A DNA stretch of 64,000 bases, taken from Agrocybe praecox. Lineage: Eukaryota > Basidiomycota > Agaricomycetes > Agaricales > Agrocybaceae. The notes beneath the pieces are model-generated. The model was not told the DNA's origin and did not search any database. It was given only the letters and a program-made list of their open reading frames with translations. The DNA lies in contig OZ024841.1 of assembly GCA_964017145.1 (NCBI GenBank), positions 3,162,001-3,226,000 on the forward strand, read 5' to 3'. Of the stretch, positions 60,984 through 64,000 are shown in pieces; the stretch's first letter is position 1; every line of letters starts with the position of its first letter. The position numbers were made by a program, and so were the translations under genes.

Positions 60984-61187
60984 TGGTGCTCCGTTTGCAC
61001 AAAAAATCCCACGCAGCGAGTTTTTTTGATCACTTTCCAGTTCTCACCTCTGAGGCACCGTAGCACCTTATAAGTTCATGTAAATTAGTAGAATGCTAAT
61101 TTAAGACTTTACATGTGAAGAAACGGAGTGGAACAACCTTTTTTGTCAAGTTATTTTAAGAACAATGTTCTTGAGCACAGTGACACA
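60984..61187. other. AT-rich flank outside the array
   Basis: Sequence of unknown origin between the array edge and the next element. It is AT-rich and unlike any array spacer. A GGTGCTCCGTTTGC segment and a TGAGGCACCGTAGCACC segment suggest further transposon debris. No gene is seen. Confidence 0.4.
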
Positions 61188-61262
61188 ACTCAGTATGGCT
61201 GTCCATCTATGAGTGCCGGATTGTATAAAAATTGATTTTGAATTTTAAACCAACTTACATGT

Positions 61263-61421
61263 ATTATCCACCAACTCGGTCACATTATCCACCAACTCAT
61301 GTCGATTATCCACCAAATGTGTGCATTATCCACCAATATTTTCCATTATTCACCAACTTTTTTCATTATCCACCAATTTTCTTCATTATCCACCAAATGT
61401 CATCGATTATCCACCAACTCG
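61263..61421. repeat. Left repeat array of element C
   Basis: Eight units of 20-21 bases with the core ATTATCCACCAA. Confidence 0.88.
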
Positions 61422-62241
61422 AAATCTATTATCTCCGGTAATTTATTTTTTCTTGATGCCGTCTCTGCCGGTCTCCTTTGATGGCCATTATGATCTCCAA
61501 ATCGGCCATTCGGCACATGACACGCATCAATTATTTGTTCACGGCACGTCACTAAGCTACATACGGCATGAACTTGATAAATACTGTTCTTGTGTTTCCA
61601 GAAGGTTCCAAGACAGATACTCTCGGGAATATGCAGCAGGTTTTATAGAATAAAGCATATTGCACATATAAAAATATTTCCTCTGTAATTGCTTGCTGAG
61701 AATGCAACCTTATACGTTGAAACGCGCTCATCCTAAGTAAAAATATGCGTGGGAATTATTCCTTACCATATCGAGGCGCATAACTTCAGCTCTATTTTTC
61801 TTGGTCAGAACATCAATTTGGCTTGTACATAAATTACAGTATCTATCAAAATTATGTGGTATACATTTAGATGCTTACATACTCCGTGTAACCGGTATAC
61901 CAGCCTCTACCGGACTGATAATTTACCAAATTAATTGATGTAGGGCGTGGGAAATGGTGTTTTCTAAGTATCATTTTACCTCCTCCACGGGCTCTTCTTG
62001 TTAGTTCATAGCTTAAAAAAATTAAAATTATGGTTTTTGTGACTTCAATAAAGTTACAAACACAGTTTCTATTTTTAATCACATGCATGTAAATGGTGGT
62101 TCATGATGATTGAGATCAGTGCCGTGCATGCGCCGCGTATCAATTGTTGATGCGTGTCATGTGCCGAATGGCTGATTTGGAGATCATAATGGCCATCAAA
62201 GGAGACCGGCAGAGACGGCATCAAGAAAAAATAAATTACCG

Positions 62242-62422
62242 GAGTGGGTGGATAATAGATTTCGAGTTGGTGGATAATCGATGACATTTGGTGGATAATG
62301 AAGAAAATTGGTGGATAATGAAAAAAGTTGGTGAATAATGGAAAATGTTGGTGGATAATGCACAAATTTGGTGGATAATCGACATGAGTTGGTGGATAAT
62401 GTGACCGAGTTGGTGGATAATA
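62242..62422. repeat. Right repeat array of element C
   Basis: Nine units of 20-21 bases with the core TTGGTGGATAAT, inverted relative to the left array. One unit is more complete here than its left-arm counterpart (GTGGGTGGATAAT at the inner edge). Confidence 0.88.
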
Positions 62423-62599
62423 CATGTAAGTTGGTTTAAAATTCAAAATCAATTTTTATACAATCCGGCACTCATAGTCCATCCGCCGAAAAAACATTTT
62501 CGTGTATATATACTATATAATCTGTATATACTACATGTATCTGAGTATTTACATATATTACCTTAGTTATCCAACATTGATACGCCTTTATTCTAATGA

Positions 62600-63240
62600 A
62601 TGAAGTCAGTTATCCAACATAGAAGTTGGAATCTACAACATAGAAGTTAGAATATCCAATACAGAGTTGAAATCTCCAACACAGAAGTTGAGATATCCAA
62701 CATTGAAGTTGGGACATCCAATATAGAAGTTGGAATATCCAACATTAAATTTGAGATCTCCAATATATAAGTTGAAATATCCAACATTAAATTTGAGATC
62801 TACAATATAGAAGTTGGGATATCCAACATTGAAGTTGAGAATCTAACATTGAATTTGAGATATCTAACATTGAATTTGAGATCTCCAACATTGAAGTTGG
62901 GATATCCAACATTAAATTTGAGATCTACAATATAGAATTTAGGATATCCAACATTGAAGTTGAGAATCTAACATTGAAGTTGGGATATCCAACATTGAAG
63001 TTGGGATATCCAATATAGAAGTTGGAATCTTCAACATAGAAGTTGAGATATCCAACATTAAATTTGAGATCTCCAATATAGAAGTTGGAATATCCAACAT
63101 TGAAGTTGAGATATCCAAAATTAAATTTGAGATCTCCAATATAGAAGTTGGAATATCCAACATTGAAGTTGAGATATCTAAAATTAAATTTGAGATCTCC
63201 AATATAGAAGTTGGAATATCCAACATACAAATATGTTAAA
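62600..63240. repeat. Long 20-21 base repeat array of element B
   Basis: About 30 units with cores ATATCCAACATTGAAGTTGG or GATCTCCAATATAGAAGTTG, mostly 21 bases with some of 20. Many unit junctions are palindromic (GTTGGGATATCCAAC). Higher-order repetition is visible: a block of three to four units recurs between about 62,715 and 63,225. The open frame across it encodes seven-residue repeats and is treated as non-coding. Confidence 0.88.
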
Positions 63241-63388
63241 CATTCCGATGTATATGTTGGATATTCCGATGTGTATGTTGGATAACCAAAGTAATATATG
63301 TAAATACTCAAATACATATGTTATATACAGATTATATAGTATATATATGCGAAAATGTTTTTTCGGCGGATGGACAGCCATAACTCAG

Positions 63389-63985
63389 TGCTTTTTCTCT
63401 CGCATTCCGCATACCCCTGGCCTAACATAAGCGATGTAAATTAATGAATAGATATACGGAGACTTTCTGGAGGGACATACCGGCTGTATGGTTCCTATTA
63501 AGTGAATTATTCCAAGAATATCCTGCATAGTATTGACCCGGCACGTTATCCTCGTCTTAGAAGCGTCAAATATGTTTGTTTTGGACACCGATTATGTGTA
63601 TCTAGTCCCTGTATAAATTTATAAAATTTATGCAAGTGTTAAAGTCATATTTTGGTCATATTCTATAAGTTTTGGGATGGAGACTTAATGAACCCGATAA
63701 ACTGTTCGAGTTATGGTTATTTGTTATCCATTCCTCCGTCTTTATACACCAAACATCATTACAAGATTACTACAAATACGGATGCAGCTTAGCTACCAAT
63801 ACATGTAAATATTGTGCTTGTTTTTGCAGTATGTGCCTCAGCGGCGCAAATTCTGTCTAACCGCTTAGCCAGGACGTCTAAAAATAGCATTACTTTATAC
63901 CGACGCGCTTGCAGGCATATCCATTCTAACGCCTAAATTCGGGCGTCTTGAACTACTTTTTTTGGGTGAATATGTGTTGTACCAG
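63389..63985. other. AT-rich sequence with no recognised feature
   Basis: About 600 bases between elements B and D. No reading frame, RNA gene or array homology is recognised. Confidence 0.4.
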
Positions 63986-64000
63986 TATGGCTGTCCATCC
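63986..64000. mobile_element. Left end of a fourth inverted-repeat element (D), cut by the window edge
   Basis: TATGGCTGTCCATCC at the last 15 bases equals the terminus of element B (TATGGCTGTCCATC, then CGCCG), so a further family member probably starts here. Confidence 0.55.

Larger units (their letters stand above)
61208..62476. mobile_element. Inverted-repeat transposon, element C, nested in B
   Basis: A 1,269-base element with termini TATGAGTGCCGGATTGTATA and the inverse, flanked by the 7-base repeat GTCCATC (61,201-61,207 and 62,477-62,483). Its inverted repeats are long, about 340 bases each (61,208-61,550 and 62,117-62,476), and include opposite-facing arrays of a 20-21 base unit. 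The unique centre (about 570 bases) is AT-rich with no convincing reading frame. The terminal sequence differs from A and B beyond TATG, but the layout is the same. Confidence 0.82.
61194..63382. mobile_element. Inverted-repeat transposon, element B (host of element C)
   Basis: Outer element with termini TATGGCTGTCCATC at the left and GATGGACAGCCATA at the right, flanked by the 6-base repeat ACTCAG (61,188-61,193 and 63,383-63,388). Element C is inserted 14 bases inside its left end, so the rest of the left terminus resumes at 62,484 (CGCCGAAAAAACATTTTCG). Without C and one copy of its 7-base target duplication the element would be about 913 bases. Its ends match element A closely (GTCC, then CGCCGAAAA). 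Most of the interior is one long 20-21 base repeat array. It has no transposase. Confidence 0.82.

Noticed and set aside
60234..63240. CRISPR-like array, because of short regular repeats
   Set aside because: There are no distinct spacers, the repeats are degenerate and contiguous, they sit inside inverted-repeat transposons, and the host is eukaryotic.
62925..63317. A 130-codon open frame with seven-residue Tyr/Ile/Asn-rich repeats, and similar frames at 60,221-60,427, 60,592-60,807 and 61,232-61,653
   Set aside because: The frames stay open because the DNA repeat is 21 bases long; neighbouring frames are open too. They lie in subterminal arrays of transposons and are not genes.

Overview
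This is eukaryotic DNA, most likely from an agaricomycete (mushroom-forming basidiomycete) genome. That is an inference from three things: introns of 55-63 bases with GTAAG/GTATG/GTACG donors and TTTCAG/TTTAG acceptors, compact STAND/NACHT proteins of the kind expanded in basidiomycetes, and a fungal KIN1/KIN4-like protein kinase with a KA1 tail.

From base 1 to about 60,983 the window is one head-to-tail array of a 12-17 kb repeating unit. Reading left to right, each unit holds: a decayed protein-kinase gene on the + strand (K); a spacer with strong purine/pyrimidine strand bias (S1); a recurring TTTTGATCCGAACCCTAACC motif; a second spacer (S2); a three-exon NACHT gene on the - strand (N); and its upstream spacer (S3), which leads to the motif again and the next kinase. 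The order is: end of unit K0, S1, S2, N1 (5,376-7,964), K1 (to 12,288), S1, S2 with a 1.6 kb insertion, N2 (18,118-20,704), K2 (to 26,024), a short NACHT-less unit, K3 (to 31,763), N3 (35,475-38,055), K4 (to 43,568), N4 (48,975-51,563), K5 (to 55,888), then S1 and S2 again. The array stops at 60,983, exactly where the stop codon of a fifth NACHT gene would begin. It runs off the left edge of the window.

The four NACHT genes are all open and would encode proteins of 820-822 residues with intact Walker A and Walker B motifs. The five kinase copies are all broken by stops, frameshifts and large deletions; every copy lacks the catalytic C-lobe. The NACHT gene is therefore the only part of the amplified unit that looks maintained. 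Copies 1 and 4 are nearly identical over about 7.4 kb. N2 and N3 share a 682-base tract with no differences across an exon-intron-exon junction, inside otherwise diverged genes. The array is evidently being reshaped by duplication, unequal crossing-over and gene conversion.

Beyond 60,983 the sequence becomes AT-rich and is full of transposons. Three non-autonomous inverted-repeat elements, two of them nested, carry arrays of 20-21 base subterminal repeats and are flanked by 6-7 base target duplications. One lies in the last array spacer (60,140-60,888) and two lie outside (61,194-63,382). A fourth left end starts at 63,986 and is cut by the window edge. No tRNA, rRNA or CRISPR was seen. All comparisons were made by eye; no alignment or database search was run.
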